Source of the DNA: CAKSQF01 sp964582375
GTDB lineage: Bacteria > Bacillota > Clostridia > Oscillospirales > CAG-272
Assembly: GCA_964582375.1 (NCBI GenBank)
Contig: CAZORL010000014.1
Location: 1-36,287, forward strand
Length of the DNA: 36,287 nt
Direction of reading: 5' to 3'
Made by a program: the position numbers and the translations under genes. Positions within the stretch are counted from its first letter, which is position 1. Each line of letters opens with the position of its first letter. This document shows positions 1-8,336 of this stretch, one piece after another. The notes beneath the pieces are model-generated. The model searched no databases. It saw only the letters and a program-made list of their open reading frames with translations, and had not been told where the DNA came from.

Positions 1-687
1 GCATTTGCGCCAGTGGTTTGCGGAACTGAAGAGCCATTCATCGCCATAGGTATGCACACTGCATGTGTTGCCCTTGAATGTAACATTCGAGATCGATGTG
101 TCGGTGTGCTTCATGAAAAGAGTTACGACGTTGCCATACATGACGCTGTCATCAAGGATGATAGTCTCGCCGCACTGTGTGCCATCGACAAAATAGTCAA
201 GCTGATTACCGTTTAGCTTCACGGTGAGGGTCAGATCATCCTGCGCACCATAACCGGTGAAGCGGTTGATGTTATCCCACTGATAACCGGGAACATTGCC
301 CCAGCCGTTGTCGCAACCGATAAGGCGGATAACATCACATCCGATAAGGAATACCTGAAGGAACGAGTCGTCGCCCTCAAGGAGAACGCCGTCCGCATTG
401 TCGTCCGCACCGCAGATCTGAAGACCGAACTCAGCGTTGGAGACTGCGTTCTTCATATCCATGGTAACTTCCCAGCTTGTGGACTCGCCGAGAACGAGCG
501 TTCCCCACTGACCATCATTTATAATGGTATATGTACCATCATTTACCGAGAGGTTGTTTTTACTTTGCATCGTGGTGGTATCCGTTTGCGCAAATGTCGG
601 GAGAGGGACACCGACGAAGATCGTCAGGATCATCGACAGTGCGCACGCAAGTGCAACCACACGATCAGCCGTTGTTTTTCGTTTCAT
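1..687 (-). CDS. Secreted concanavalin-like protein, N-terminal part (truncated by window edge)
   Basis: The reading frame is open from an ATG at 687 to the left edge of the window (229 residues seen, C-terminus missing). The first ~32 residues form a signal peptide: basic MKRK start, hydrophobic core and an Ala-rich cleavage region (TFAQ). The remainder is rich in Gly, Asp, Asn and aromatic residues with alternating beta-strand patterns, resembling concanavalin-like (LamG/DUF1080-type) beta-sandwiches, as also seen in the N-terminal part of the GH28-like protein at 17952-21773. An AGGCGG ribosome site precedes the ATG, and a consensus promoter lies 55-83 bases upstream. I infer an extracellular carbohydrate-binding or carbohydrate-active protein; the catalytic identity, if any, would lie in the missing part. 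Confidence 0.7.
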   Translation of the reverse strand, partial: MKRKTTADRVVALACALSMILTIFVGVPLPTFAQTDTTTMQSKNNLSVNDGTYTIINDGQWGTLVLGESTSWEVTMDMKNAVSNAEFGLQICGADDNADGVLLEGDDSFLQVFLIGCDVIRLIGCDNGWGNVPGYQWDNINRFTGYGAQDDLTLTVKLNGNQLDYFVDGTQCGETIILDDSVMYGNVVTLFMKHTDTSISNVTFKGNTCSVHTYGDEWLFSSANHWRKC

Positions 688-741
688 AAAAAATTCACCG
701 CCTTAATCAGTATTGGAGTTTATAACGAAAGGACTAAATAA

Positions 742-770
742 ATTATACATAAAAATCAGGAATTTGTCAA
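742..770 (-). promoter_or_regulatory. Promoter of the secreted protein gene
   Basis: On the minus strand TTGACA (765-770) and TATAAT (742-747) are separated by 17 bases, both perfect consensus. The -35 is preceded by CTA, giving the extended CTATTGACA that recurs in this window. Confidence 0.85.
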
Positions 771-807
771 TAGCAAATGACAAATTCCCGAAATATTATT
801 GAAATAT

Positions 808-1581
808 TTAATTGCCGCATTCGACGCTGATCGAATTGAAAAGTCCGAGCAGATCATCGACCGTGGTTTTTGCTTTTTCCTCTCCCGAAACATCGAGGAC
901 GGTATCGCCCGAATGCATCATGATCATGCGATTGCCGTAATCCGCCGCGTATCTGAGATTATGTGTGACCATGATCGCCGTGATCTGACCATCGCGGACG
1001 ATCCTGTCGGTAAGCTCCATGACGGTGTCGGCAGTCTTGGGATCGAGTGCCGCCGTATGTTCATCGAGAAGGAGGAGATCGATCGGTGTCACTGTCGAAA
1101 TAAGCAGTGAAAGTGCCTGTCTCTGACCACCCGAGAGAAGTCCGACAGGGAGATCGAGCTTATCCTCAAGCCCGAGACCGAGAGTCGCGACAAGCTCCCC
1201 CGCCTCGCCCTTTGCCCTTTTACTGACTGTCGGCGCAAGGCGAAGTCGTTTTCCCTTTAGCTTTGCAAGGATGATATTTTCGGCAACCGTCATTGATGCG
1301 ACAGTCCCGAGGCTCGGATCTTGAAACACCCTGCCGATATTTCTTGCGCGCTTGTATTCGGGCATATTTGTGACATCTCTGCCGCAAAGCTCGATCTTGC
1401 CGCCCTCTATACCGACCCTGCCGCTGATTATTCCGAGCATGGTCGTCTTTCCCGATCCGTTCGAGCCGACGACCGACAAAAATTCGCCCTTTTTTACACA
1501 AAGCGAGAAGCGATCGAACAGCTTTGTCTCGCTTGCCGTTCCGATATTGAAGCTTTTTTCGATATTTGAGAGCTTAAGCAT
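808..1581 (-). CDS. trpZ: ABC importer ATPase, TrpZ-like
   Basis: ATP-binding subunit (257 aa) of an importer whose other parts lie immediately upstream. Visible motifs: Walker A GSNGSGKTT at residues 39-47, signature LLSGGQRQ, Walker B LLLLDEH with the catalytic Glu, and an H-loop VTHN. The ATG at 1581 is chosen over an ATG 36 bases upstream because GGAGGCG sits just before it and alignment-like homology starts at MLKLSNIEKSF. Its start overlaps the permease stop (1574-1576) by 8 bases, indicating translational coupling. The ABC_sub_bind/permease/ATPase trio is the TrpXYZ type, proposed for aromatic amino acid uptake; the Trp T-box upstream supports tryptophan. Gene assignment rests on family plus regulation, not on transport data. 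Confidence 0.85.
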   Translation of the reverse strand: MLKLSNIEKSFNIGTASETKLFDRFSLCVKKGEFLSVVGSNGSGKTTMLGIISGRVGIEGGKIELCGRDVTNMPEYKRARNIGRVFQDPSLGTVASMTVAENIILAKLKGKRLRLAPTVSKRAKGEAGELVATLGLGLEDKLDLPVGLLSGGQRQALSLLISTVTPIDLLLLDEHTAALDPKTADTVMELTDRIVRDGQITAIMVTHNLRYAADYGNRMIMMHSGDTVLDVSGEEKAKTTVDDLLGLFNSISVECGN

Positions 1582-2551
1582 CAAGATCGCCTCCCATTTT
1601 TTGATCTGTCTCAGCACTCTTTTTTCCGTGACGGAGACCGACGAAGAATGCCGATATGCGGTCGTTGAAGACGAGTATCAGGGCGAACATCAGCGCATTC
1701 ATCAGTTTCAAATAGATACCGTTGGTATCGACGAGGGTGAGGAAATTCAGGCAAAGCGAATATATGACCGCACCGATCGCCACTGCCGTTGTGCTCTTTA
1801 CAACTCTTGCGCCCGCAAAAAGTGCGCATCCGATTATGACCGAGGCAAGTGCGGTGACCGCCTTGCCGCTGCCCATATTGTTATCATACTGCATATAAAG
1901 CTGTGAATAAAGTGCTCCCGACATTCCAGCAAGACCGTTTGCAAGCGCAAGACCGAGTATCTTATAAGTTCCCGAGTCCCTGCCTCCGCTTACGACCGTC
2001 ATTTCATTATCGCCGGTCGCGCGTAGCATATATCCGACATTTGTTTTAAGGAAAAGGTCGAGTGCGAGCTTTACGACAACGACAAGCAAGACGAGAATGC
2101 CGAGGGTCAAGAGATCACTTGCGTTGCTGTCAAGGCTGTCAAAGAGCCTGCCGCCGAAGATACCGCAAAGTCCCTTTTGACGGTAGGAGAAAATTGTCGT
2201 TGTTGTGCCGCTGTCGGTGAGCAGTGAGGTCAGGGCGAGATTGACCGACAAAAGGCCGGTCATGACTATGATCCCCGACAGCAGACTGCCGATCTTCAGT
2301 TTAACATGGAGCAGTCCGGTGATCGCACCTGCCGCCGCAGAGACGACAAATGCAAAGAGTATTGCCAATATCGGATGGACCCCGAGGCGAAGCATCAGAG
2401 CCGTTGACACGACCGCTCCGAGCGGAAATGTTCCATCGACCGAGAGATCGGGAAAATCGAGTACCGAATATGAGATATAGACGCCGAGCGCAAGAGGTGC
2501 ATAGCAAAGCCCCATTTGAAGCCCGTCGATCGCGGTTTTCAGAAAAAGCAT
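1574..2551 (-). CDS. trpY: ABC importer permease, TrpY-like
   Basis: A 325-residue very hydrophobic protein with about eight or nine membrane segments, of the branched-chain/ribose-type permease superfamily (BPD_transp_2-like), the class that accompanies ABC_sub_bind periplasmic proteins. N-terminus MLFLKTAIDGLQMGLCYAPLALG and the GDNE motif after the central helices are typical of this group. It starts 19 bases after the binding-protein stop, with only a weak AAGAAG ribosome site, so coupling to the upstream gene is likely. It forms the membrane channel of the presumed tryptophan importer with the genes at 2571 and 808. Confidence 0.85.
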   Translation of the reverse strand: MLFLKTAIDGLQMGLCYAPLALGVYISYSVLDFPDLSVDGTFPLGAVVSTALMLRLGVHPILAILFAFVVSAAAGAITGLLHVKLKIGSLLSGIIVMTGLLSVNLALTSLLTDSGTTTTIFSYRQKGLCGIFGGRLFDSLDSNASDLLTLGILVLLVVVVKLALDLFLKTNVGYMLRATGDNEMTVVSGGRDSGTYKILGLALANGLAGMSGALYSQLYMQYDNNMGSGKAVTALASVIIGCALFAGARVVKSTTAVAIGAVIYSLCLNFLTLVDTNGIYLKLMNALMFALILVFNDRISAFFVGLRHGKKSAETDQKMGGDLDA

Positions 2552-2570
2552 ATCTTCTTTTCACACCCCT

Positions 2571-3554
2571 TTAGTCGCCGTCAAGACGGACAGCTCCCGA
2601 CAGTGTCGGCAGGTTCAGCGAAAATTTTTCGATCTGTTTTTGATTATAGCAGACTGTCGGATGATCGATCACCGAAACAGGGATATCGCCTGCCGATTTC
2701 CCCGAAAGAATTTCTGCGGCGGCTTTACCTGCGGCCTTACCGACATCGACATATTCGATCGATGCGGCGGCAACACAACCGATCTTGACCTGCTCTATCT
2801 CCGAGCCGAACACGGGTATATTTGCCTCGTTTGTGATCGGGAGAATGTTGGTTTCGAGCTTGCCGACGATCGTATTGTCGAGCAGGTTGACAAAGCAGTC
2901 AACGCCGTCCGAGATAAGCTTATTGACATGCGTGTCGATGGTCGTGATGTCGGCGACCGCGCGATCCATGATCTTCATGCCTTCATACGCCTTTGCCGCA
3001 TCCTTCAATTTTTCGAGCATAAATGGCGAGGAGGATTCATCGGTCGAGTAGAGCACGCCTATCGAGAGATCGGCGCGTCCCATCGTTGCGCTCACCGTTT
3101 CAAGAACTCTGTCGAAGTTCGGCAGATCGGACGAGCCGGTGACATTTTTGTAATTTGACATTACCGAGCTGTCGGTCACGGCACAGAAAACGACCGGGAT
3201 GCCGTCGCCTGCCGCCGCATTGGCAGCTGCGATCGCCGAGGGTGTTGCGATGGCAATGATGACCTTTGCGCCCTCGTTGACAAGGCGTGAGCACTGACTC
3301 TGCGATACCGAGGCATCGAAATTGCTGCTTAGATATTCGACATTGTACGCATCAAGATCTACCCCCGCCTCGCGAAGACCCTTGATCACGCCGTCATAGC
3401 AGTTGTTCAGCGATTGATGCGATCCGAACTGAACTATTCCGATGATCGGCTTTTTCCTGCCGCACGCACAAAGGCTCACCGAAAGTGTCACGACCGCCGC
3501 ACAAAGGATCGCCGACAGTATCCTTCTGATTACCGAATTTACTCGATTTTTCAT
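2571..3554 (-). CDS. trpX: ABC importer substrate-binding lipoprotein, TrpX-like
   Basis: A 327-residue ABC_sub_bind family (PF04392-type) protein. The N-terminus has a basic stretch, a hydrophobic helix and a lipobox-like LCAC (Cys about residue 31), so it should be a surface lipoprotein. The core shows the family pattern KPIIGIVQFGSHQSLNNCYDG followed by alternating Rossmann-like strands (VIIAIATPSAIAAANAA; GIPVVFCAVTDS). The ATG at 3554 follows GAGAGGAAAA. It is the first gene of the three-gene operon and sits directly behind a Trp-specific T-box terminator, so expression should rise when tRNA-Trp is uncharged. Substrate is inferred to be tryptophan. Confidence 0.88.
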   Translation of the reverse strand: MKNRVNSVIRRILSAILCAAVVTLSVSLCACGRKKPIIGIVQFGSHQSLNNCYDGVIKGLREAGVDLDAYNVEYLSSNFDASVSQSQCSRLVNEGAKVIIAIATPSAIAAANAAAGDGIPVVFCAVTDSSVMSNYKNVTGSSDLPNFDRVLETVSATMGRADLSIGVLYSTDESSSPFMLEKLKDAAKAYEGMKIMDRAVADITTIDTHVNKLISDGVDCFVNLLDNTIVGKLETNILPITNEANIPVFGSEIEQVKIGCVAAASIEYVDVGKAAGKAAAEILSGKSAGDIPVSVIDHPTVCYNQKQIEKFSLNLPTLSGAVRLDGD

Positions 3555-3574
3555 GATATTTTCCTCTCTTTTTC

Positions 3575-3861
3575 AAAAAAATAAGCCCCAAGCGCAGATA
3601 TAACTACGCTTGGGACGAAATTTAATATTTCGCGGTACCACCCAAATTGGCGCATGCACGCCCACTTACTCCGCACAACAATGCGGTCCGCATTTTTTAC
3701 GGGCACGGTTCCCGTCGACTGCTACTGACGCATGTGCGCTTTCGGTCGCCCTCGGAAGTCCATTCGCTCTTGTGATCACTGCCGCCTCACACCGCCCACG
3801 GCTCTCTGAAAGCATCCGCAAAAGTTACTACTCTTCGTCATCGGTTTATTGAATTTTATTT
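3575..3861 (-). promoter_or_regulatory. T-box riboswitch, tryptophan (UGG specifier)
   Basis: On the minus strand the leader contains the T-box core TGGGTGGTACCGCG (3631-3644), an AGAGAGCCG stem I motif followed by GGTGTGAGGCGG, and the specifier-loop context GAATGGACTTC in which TGG (3760-3762) occupies the specifier position, i.e. Trp. It ends in a strong terminator (3587-3614) just before the binding-protein gene. T-box leaders sense uncharged tRNA and prevent termination. The tRNA-contacting base after UGG in the antiterminator is U, whereas the tRNA-Trp gene in this window has a G discriminator (25825), giving a G-U wobble at best. Confidence 0.93.
3587..3614 (-). terminator. T-box terminator hairpin
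   Basis: On the minus strand CCCAAGCG pairs with CGCTTGGG around a short loop and is followed by a T tract (plus-strand A run 3575-3582). It is mutually exclusive with the T-box antiterminator. Confidence 0.88.
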
Positions 3862-3867
3862 TTTCGT

Positions 3868-3896
3868 ATTATAGCACGAATGATCGGATTTGTCAA
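3868..3896 (-). promoter_or_regulatory. Promoter of the trpXYZ-like operon
   Basis: Perfect TTGACA (3891-3896), 17-base spacer, perfect TATAAT (3868-3873); extended CTATTGACA. It places the transcription start near 3861, immediately 5' of the T-box leader. Confidence 0.9.
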
Positions 3897-3899
3897 TAG

Positions 3900-4237
3900 T
3901 TTTTTTGAATTTTTTCGAAAAAAAGCAAATATTTTCGGCGGCATTCCGAATAGAAATGCGACGGTCACGAGCATTGCAAACAGTTCGGGGAACGCCGATC
4001 CCTGCACGGAAGTAATTGATCGCCTCGGCAACCGATATATTATTCATCATTCATCGATTCTTACGATCGCTCAAAAAAAGAATAAGGAAGCAGACCCCAA
4101 AAAGGCGGATCTGCTCCCTTATCCGACATATCTATTGATATCTGCCCTCCGCAGAGCAGCAAACAACTTCGGAAAGTGTACCCCATCTGCGGTGGTATTT
4201 CAACGGATATGTTTTATTGTTTACAAAAGGTTAACAA
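3900..4237. other. Intergenic stretch without a convincing gene
   Basis: It holds an A/T-rich block next to the trp promoter, the GH43 terminator at 4082-4122, and the GH43 3' untranslated region. Short open frames occur on both strands, but none has a ribosome site with a plausible start or a recognisable protein. Confidence 0.6.
4082..4122 (-). terminator. Terminator of the GH43 gene
   Basis: On the minus strand ATAAGGGAGCAGATCC pairs imperfectly with GGTCTGCTTCCTTAT and is followed by CTTTTTTTG (4070-4080 region). Confidence 0.8.
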
Positions 4238-6448
4238 TCAGATCTTTTTGACCCGTGTGCTTGTAATACCGAAGCACTCGCCCGTAACGCGAACTCCGAA
4301 CTTACCTGTGGGATTGCCCATCGGAACATCGTAATCGAACACGTGTCTGCCGTCGAGCGACACCGAGATCACACTGCCCTTTACCGATACCGAAACATCG
4401 TGCTCAAATCTGCCGACATCATCGACAGCGTAGGAAACAAGCATCCTTTCGCCGTAGTTCCATTCGACAAGCGAAATATTTCCGCATCCGACCCTTATCG
4501 AATATCCGTAGCCGCCGCATGCGGGTTGCGCAGGGAACCAGCTCTCCTTTTGCATTCTGAAAAGTATCTCGGATGTGCCTGTCGATCCCATATATCCGAC
4601 AACATACGCATCTACCGTGTAATCAGCCCAGCCGTGTCCGCCGCCGTAAGCGATGGCGTTGTTCTCGCCGCAGGAAAGTCCGACATTCTTTTTGACAAAG
4701 CTGTGTACACCCTTTTCACCGAGTATCTCCGCACTCTCGCAAAGCTTGCCGTCAGTCACAAATTCGATGTCGCAAGCATCCTCGGATGCGATAAGCTCGA
4801 TACTGTCAAGTGTAAGTTCACAGCCTGCTGTGACGGTAAGCTCGCTGTCATCCGAAGAAAGCGACACTTTGCCGAGGAGCAATTTTGCCGATCCGTCATG
4901 ATCGTAAGAGGTAGGTGCGGCGTGAGAGAGATCTCTGCCGTTTACGGTCAGGAACACGCCGGCATCGGCATTTCTCACCTGTGCGACAACGCTGTAATCG
5001 CCGTTTGCCTTTACATTGATCGGGAAGGTGAAGGTCATGCCGACAGATGCGTCAACGCAGTAGATATCGCGACCGTTCTCGAAATATTTTGTCTTTTTGT
5101 GGTCTTCCCTGCTGTGAACGGCATCCATTCTTCCGGGAACGCCCTTGACCGCACTCTTGTCGCTGTTTCCGCCGGCAAATGACGAAAATCCGACAAATCC
5201 GACCTTTGCCGATTCGGGGAGGTCGGCAAATCCGATCTTGCCGCCCTTAAGCGATGATTTCCAAGAAAGAAATTCCTGATTATTGTTAAGGCAAAGGAGC
5301 ATGCCGCCGTCCTTTGTTCTTGAGAAGCGATAGGAGTTGTTCGATGCCATAACGACATTTGTCGGAAGAGACTTTTTCACGATGACAACATCGTTCTCAA
5401 CAACGCTGAGTTCTCTGCCGACGACCGCAAATTTGCCCTTGCCGTTTGCATAGACCATGGTGAACTCATTATTTCCCGCATCGACATTAAGTTCTGCGGT
5501 ATAAACTGCGGGCGTCGCTTTTTTGGTCAGAAGGAGATTGCCGTTTTGGGAGAACTCGTCCTTGCCGCGAACAGAATAATCGGGCATGGTCGGCTTTGCC
5601 TGATCCCACCAGATAGTATTTGAGTACATTCTCGAGCCGTTGAAGAAAAGACGATCAACATTCATACTGCGATGTCTCGGCTCTTTGACCAGTTCGAAGC
5701 TGTGATATATTATCGACGCACCGTCCATATCGGGAGAAAGTGCGCTCGAACTGTGTCCGAGTCCGTGGAACTCGTCATCAACCTCGATAAGGAAGGCTCT
5801 GTTTTTCATATTCGCGTACCCCGACACGGGTGATGTATCGGACACCGAATAGGCGACTTTGTAGCCCTTACTGCAAAGGTGATTGCCCGTGTAGGTCAGA
5901 AAATACTTGCCGCCGTGGCGAAGCACCATCGGACCCTCGGTCCAGCCGTTCAGTCGGCTCTCGGATATCGGCGATCCGGGAAGCTCGACCGTTTTCGGGT
6001 CGGACATTCTGTGGTAGTTGATACCACTGCCCTCGGCGCGATAGAAATAGGTCGTGCCGTCATCATCGATGAAGAACGAGCCGTCAATACGCTGACCGAT
6101 GCGATCGGTCACCGGCTTGTAGGGTCCCTCGGGCTTTGACGCCATCAACAGAAAATGTCCGTTTCCGTGGGGCGAGGTGCACATATAGAATTTTCCTTTG
6201 TTATATATGACTTCGGGGGCATATCCGCCGACGATCTCGGGAAGCTTGCAGGAGATTCCCATATAACTCCAATCGACAAGATCGTCCGATCTCCAGCAGT
6301 GCAGATAAGACGGAGGTCCTCCGGCTGACTGATAGAGATAATATCTTCCGTCATAACGCATTACGAACGGGTCGCCCGTGTTCGGAACCTCGGGCATCTT
6401 AAAAGGATTTCTGTAGGTTCTGTTTTCTGTATTGTTCAAATTATCCAT
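4238..6448 (-). CDS. GH43-family glycosidase with C-terminal beta-sandwich regions, cytoplasmic
   Basis: A 736-residue protein without signal peptide. Residues ~14-330 form a five-bladed propeller of glycoside hydrolase family 43 (arabinofuranosidase/xylosidase type). The inverting catalytic triad is visible: Asp26 in GDPFVMRYDG (base), Asp122 in IDGSFFIDDDG (pKa modulator) and Glu171 in WTEGP (acid). The C-terminal half is Gly/Val-rich beta structure ending in a concanavalin-like domain (WADYTVDAYV... VSVSLDGRHVFDYDV). The ATG at 6448 has AAAGGA upstream; an earlier in-frame ATG at 6520 lies inside the promoter and is rejected. It has its own promoter and terminator. It probably trims imported arabinose- or xylose-containing oligosaccharides, fitting the secreted enzyme at 17952 and the ribokinase at 16836. 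Exact specificity cannot be read from sequence. Confidence 0.87.
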   Translation of the reverse strand: MDNLNNTENRTYRNPFKMPEVPNTGDPFVMRYDGRYYLYQSAGGPPSYLHCWRSDDLVDWSYMGISCKLPEIVGGYAPEVIYNKGKFYMCTSPHGNGHFLLMASKPEGPYKPVTDRIGQRIDGSFFIDDDGTTYFYRAEGSGINYHRMSDPKTVELPGSPISESRLNGWTEGPMVLRHGGKYFLTYTGNHLCSKGYKVAYSVSDTSPVSGYANMKNRAFLIEVDDEFHGLGHSSSALSPDMDGASIIYHSFELVKEPRHRSMNVDRLFFNGSRMYSNTIWWDQAKPTMPDYSVRGKDEFSQNGNLLLTKKATPAVYTAELNVDAGNNEFTMVYANGKGKFAVVGRELSVVENDVVIVKKSLPTNVVMASNNSYRFSRTKDGGMLLCLNNNQEFLSWKSSLKGGKIGFADLPESAKVGFVGFSSFAGGNSDKSAVKGVPGRMDAVHSREDHKKTKYFENGRDIYCVDASVGMTFTFPINVKANGDYSVVAQVRNADAGVFLTVNGRDLSHAAPTSYDHDGSAKLLLGKVSLSSDDSELTVTAGCELTLDSIELIASEDACDIEFVTDGKLCESAEILGEKGVHSFVKKNVGLSCGENNAIAYGGGHGWADYTVDAYVVGYMGSTGTSEILFRMQKESWFPAQPACGGYGYSIRVGCGNISLVEWNYGERMLVSYAVDDVGRFEHDVSVSVKGSVISVSLDGRHVFDYDVPMGNPTGKFGVRVTGECFGITSTRVKKI

Positions 6449-6499
6449 GGTATCCGATCCTTTCGGATTTATTTTTTCGGAAGATGATCTCCCAAGACC

Positions 6500-6527
6500 A
6501 TTATAACAAAAAATTCTCAAATGTCAA
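6500..6527 (-). promoter_or_regulatory. Promoter of the GH43 gene
   Basis: TTGACA (6522-6527) and TATAAT (6500-6505) with a 16-base spacer on the minus strand; extended CTATTGACA. Confidence 0.85.
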
Positions 6528-6561
6528 TAGTTTTTTGTGATATTTTTATAATTTTTTCAAA

Positions 6562-6591
6562 AGATCCCTCTATCGAAGGACAGAGGGATCT
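6562..6591 (-). terminator. Terminator of the CDP-alcohol phosphatidyltransferase gene
   Basis: AGATCCCTCT (6562-6571) pairs with AGAGGGATCT (6582-6591), a 10-bp stem followed on the minus strand by TTTTGAAAAAATT. It lies 15 bases after the stop codon. Confidence 0.85.
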
Positions 6592-6606
6592 TGGAAATAG
6601 AGTAAT

Positions 6607-7167
6607 TCACTTTTTCGGCAGGAACATGAAGATCGATTTCATATTCGGGTCGTAGGATGCCGAAATGATATGGATCGTCAGCTCCTCGACTGTGGCGAGG
6701 AAGGCTATGACGCAGACCGTGCCGCAAACATTTGTGAGCGAAAAAATACTGCCGAGATACGGAATCAGGAAAACGGCAGCTCCGGTGAGCTTATTTCCGT
6801 ACGAATGGATCGAGGCAAAACGGTGATATTTTATTGCGGCAACCATATAGGAGGATATTCGAAGAAGTGCGATCGAAATTGCAAATATCCAAACGGCAAG
6901 CGGCAGATCGTCAAGGAGCATGGGAAATATGCGAAGTATCATTGCGGCGTAGAATGTCATATCCGAGATGCTGTCGAGCTTTGCACCGAAGTCGGTCTCG
7001 CAGTCAAGAAATCTTGCGACAGTGCCGTCAACCACATCGCTGATGCCGCAAATGGTATACACGATGAAGAAAAGCTTTGAAAACGGATCAACGAAAAAGA
7101 GGCAGACTGACCCCACAAGCCGAATTGCCGTTATGCTGTTTGGTATGATACTCCTGTCGAGGCGCAT
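6607..7167 (-). CDS. CDP-alcohol phosphatidyltransferase family membrane protein
   Basis: A 186-residue integral membrane protein. The family signature DG-x2-AR-x8-G-x3-D-x3-D is complete: Asp47-Gly48, Ala51-Arg52, Gly61, Asp65 and Asp69, with the preceding Asp44. These Asp residues bind two metal ions and the CDP-diacylglycerol pyrophosphate. Members transfer a phosphatidyl group to glycerol phosphate, serine, inositol or a similar alcohol at the cytoplasmic membrane face. The length matches PgsA-type enzymes, but N-terminal features do not settle the acceptor. The ATG at 7167 follows GGAGGG. An upstream in-frame start at 7245 is inconsistent with the promoter at 7202-7230. Single-gene unit with own terminator. 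Confidence 0.85.
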   Translation of the reverse strand: MRLDRSIIPNSITAIRLVGSVCLFFVDPFSKLFFIVYTICGISDVVDGTVARFLDCETDFGAKLDSISDMTFYAAMILRIFPMLLDDLPLAVWIFAISIALLRISSYMVAAIKYHRFASIHSYGNKLTGAAVFLIPYLGSIFSLTNVCGTVCVIAFLATVEELTIHIISASYDPNMKSIFMFLPKK

Positions 7168-7201
7168 ATTCCCTCCGCGAAATAATTCTTGTATTTCTAT
7201 G

Positions 7202-7230
7202 ATTATACCCTTTTTTTGGTCATTTGTCAA
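7202..7230 (-). promoter_or_regulatory. Promoter of the CDP-alcohol phosphatidyltransferase gene
   Basis: TTGACA (7225-7230), 17-base spacer, TATAAT (7202-7207), minus strand, extended CTATTGACA. Confidence 0.87.
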
Positions 7231-7247
7231 TAGATTATTTGACAAAA

Positions 7248-8201
7248 TTAAAAGAATTTTGCGTCGGTCAGTTCTCTCAGTATCTCATCGTCAAGCTCGT
7301 ACTCGGACATTTTAAGATTTTTTTCAAGGTGGTCAAGCCTCGTGGACGAAAAGAGCGGTATGATCTCGGGACGACCCTCTATCCTTGACGAGCCGACAAG
7401 CCACGAGAGTACCAGCTCGGACGGCGAAAGACCGAGTTTTGCGGCGGTATTTCTTACAAGATCGAGCTTTCCTCCCTTTATATATTTCGGATGAAGACGC
7501 TCGGGGTCATCATATCCGCCCGAGGCAAGGCAGGAATAGGCGACAAGCGGGATGTTGTTATGATAAAGATATGAGAGTCGCTCATCGGTAACATTAAGAT
7601 TGAGATAGAGCGGATTCGGCCAGCCGTTTTTGGCATCAAGATAGGTATAGCACGCCTGATTTACTGTAAAATCGGTATAGCCATTCTCGCGGCAGACATG
7701 CTTTGCGTCGCACATGCGCCATGTATAGCAGTTACTGATACCAAGTGCGCGCACCTTGCCCTTTTTGACAAGGCGGTCAAACGCCTCCATATAGACCTCG
7801 GTCGGCAGAGACATATCGTCAACATGTGCGTAATAAAGGTCAATATAGTCGGTTCCGAGCTTGCGAAGGCTCTCATCGCACCAATACTCGATCTTATCGG
7901 GAGATAGTCCCGCGCCGATCCCGTGACGGTCATATCCGACCTTTGTCGCTATAACGAGCGAGTCCCTGTTTTTCTTTTCGGCAAGCCATCTGCCGATCAG
8001 CGTTTCACTCTCATCGCCCGATGCGCCCTTCCACCAATGGGCATAGTTGTTGGATGTGTCGATAAAATTACCGCCCATCTCGCAAAACAGATCGAGTTGT
8101 GCAAACGAGTTCTCCTCGCTCACCTGTGTACCGAACATCATCGTGCCGAGGCAAAGATTGCTCACCGAAAGTCCTGCGCGTTCAAGGTATATTTTCTTCA
8201 T
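7248..8201 (-). CDS. Aldo/keto reductase
   Basis: A 317-residue (alpha/beta)8 NADPH-dependent oxidoreductase of the aldo/keto reductase family. The N-terminus MKKIYLERAGLSVSNLCLGTMMFG, the Asp-Tyr pair in FIDTSNNYAH, the catalytic Lys in ATKVGYD and His in LYYAHVDD give the full Asp-Tyr-Lys-His tetrad. The cofactor region ALGISN and the C-terminal stretch with VGSSRIEGRPEIIPLFSS fit the family. ATG at 8201 follows GAGGAG with good spacing. The gene is monocistronic, with a promoter at 8242-8269. The substrate is not predictable; proteins of this group reduce sugar aldehydes and other carbonyls. Confidence 0.88.
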   Translation of the reverse strand: MKKIYLERAGLSVSNLCLGTMMFGTQVSEENSFAQLDLFCEMGGNFIDTSNNYAHWWKGASGDESETLIGRWLAEKKNRDSLVIATKVGYDRHGIGAGLSPDKIEYWCDESLRKLGTDYIDLYYAHVDDMSLPTEVYMEAFDRLVKKGKVRALGISNCYTWRMCDAKHVCRENGYTDFTVNQACYTYLDAKNGWPNPLYLNLNVTDERLSYLYHNNIPLVAYSCLASGGYDDPERLHPKYIKGGKLDLVRNTAAKLGLSPSELVLSWLVGSSRIEGRPEIIPLFSSTRLDHLEKNLKMSEYELDDEILRELTDAKFF

Positions 8202-8241
8202 TGTAAATATCTCCTCTATCCGAATATACTTGTATGCCTAT

Positions 8242-8269
8242 ATTTTACCATAAAAGAGCGATTTGTCAA
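8242..8269 (-). promoter_or_regulatory. Promoter of the aldo/keto reductase gene
   Basis: TTGACA (8264-8269), 16-base spacer, TAAAAT (8242-8247) on the minus strand. Here the -35 is preceded by CAC rather than CTA. Confidence 0.75.
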
Positions 8270-8299
8270 GTGTTTTCGGCAAAAAAAGCAAAAGGCCGC

Positions 8300-8326
8300 C
8301 TCAAATGCATTAAAGCCGCATTTGAG
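8300..8326 (-). terminator. Terminator of the NMT1-type ABC operon
   Basis: CTCAAATGC (8300-8308) pairs with GCATTTGAG (8318-8326). On the minus strand it is followed by CGGCCTTTTGCTTTTTTT. It sits 10 bases beyond the ATPase stop. Confidence 0.8.
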
Positions 8327-8336
8327 ACAGCATATA

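Noticed and set aside
799..1906. Long plus-strand frames opposite the trp ABC genes
   Set aside because: They mirror the strong minus-strand coding genes, have no ribosome sites and match no family; the same holds for long opposite-strand frames at 4343-5182, 7923-9182 and 18924-19922.
3846..4050. Two overlapping small minus-strand frames, one with a hydrophobic stretch
   Set aside because: Starts are poor, they overlap the trp promoter, and no ribosome site is seen; probably chance frames in an A/T-rich spacer.
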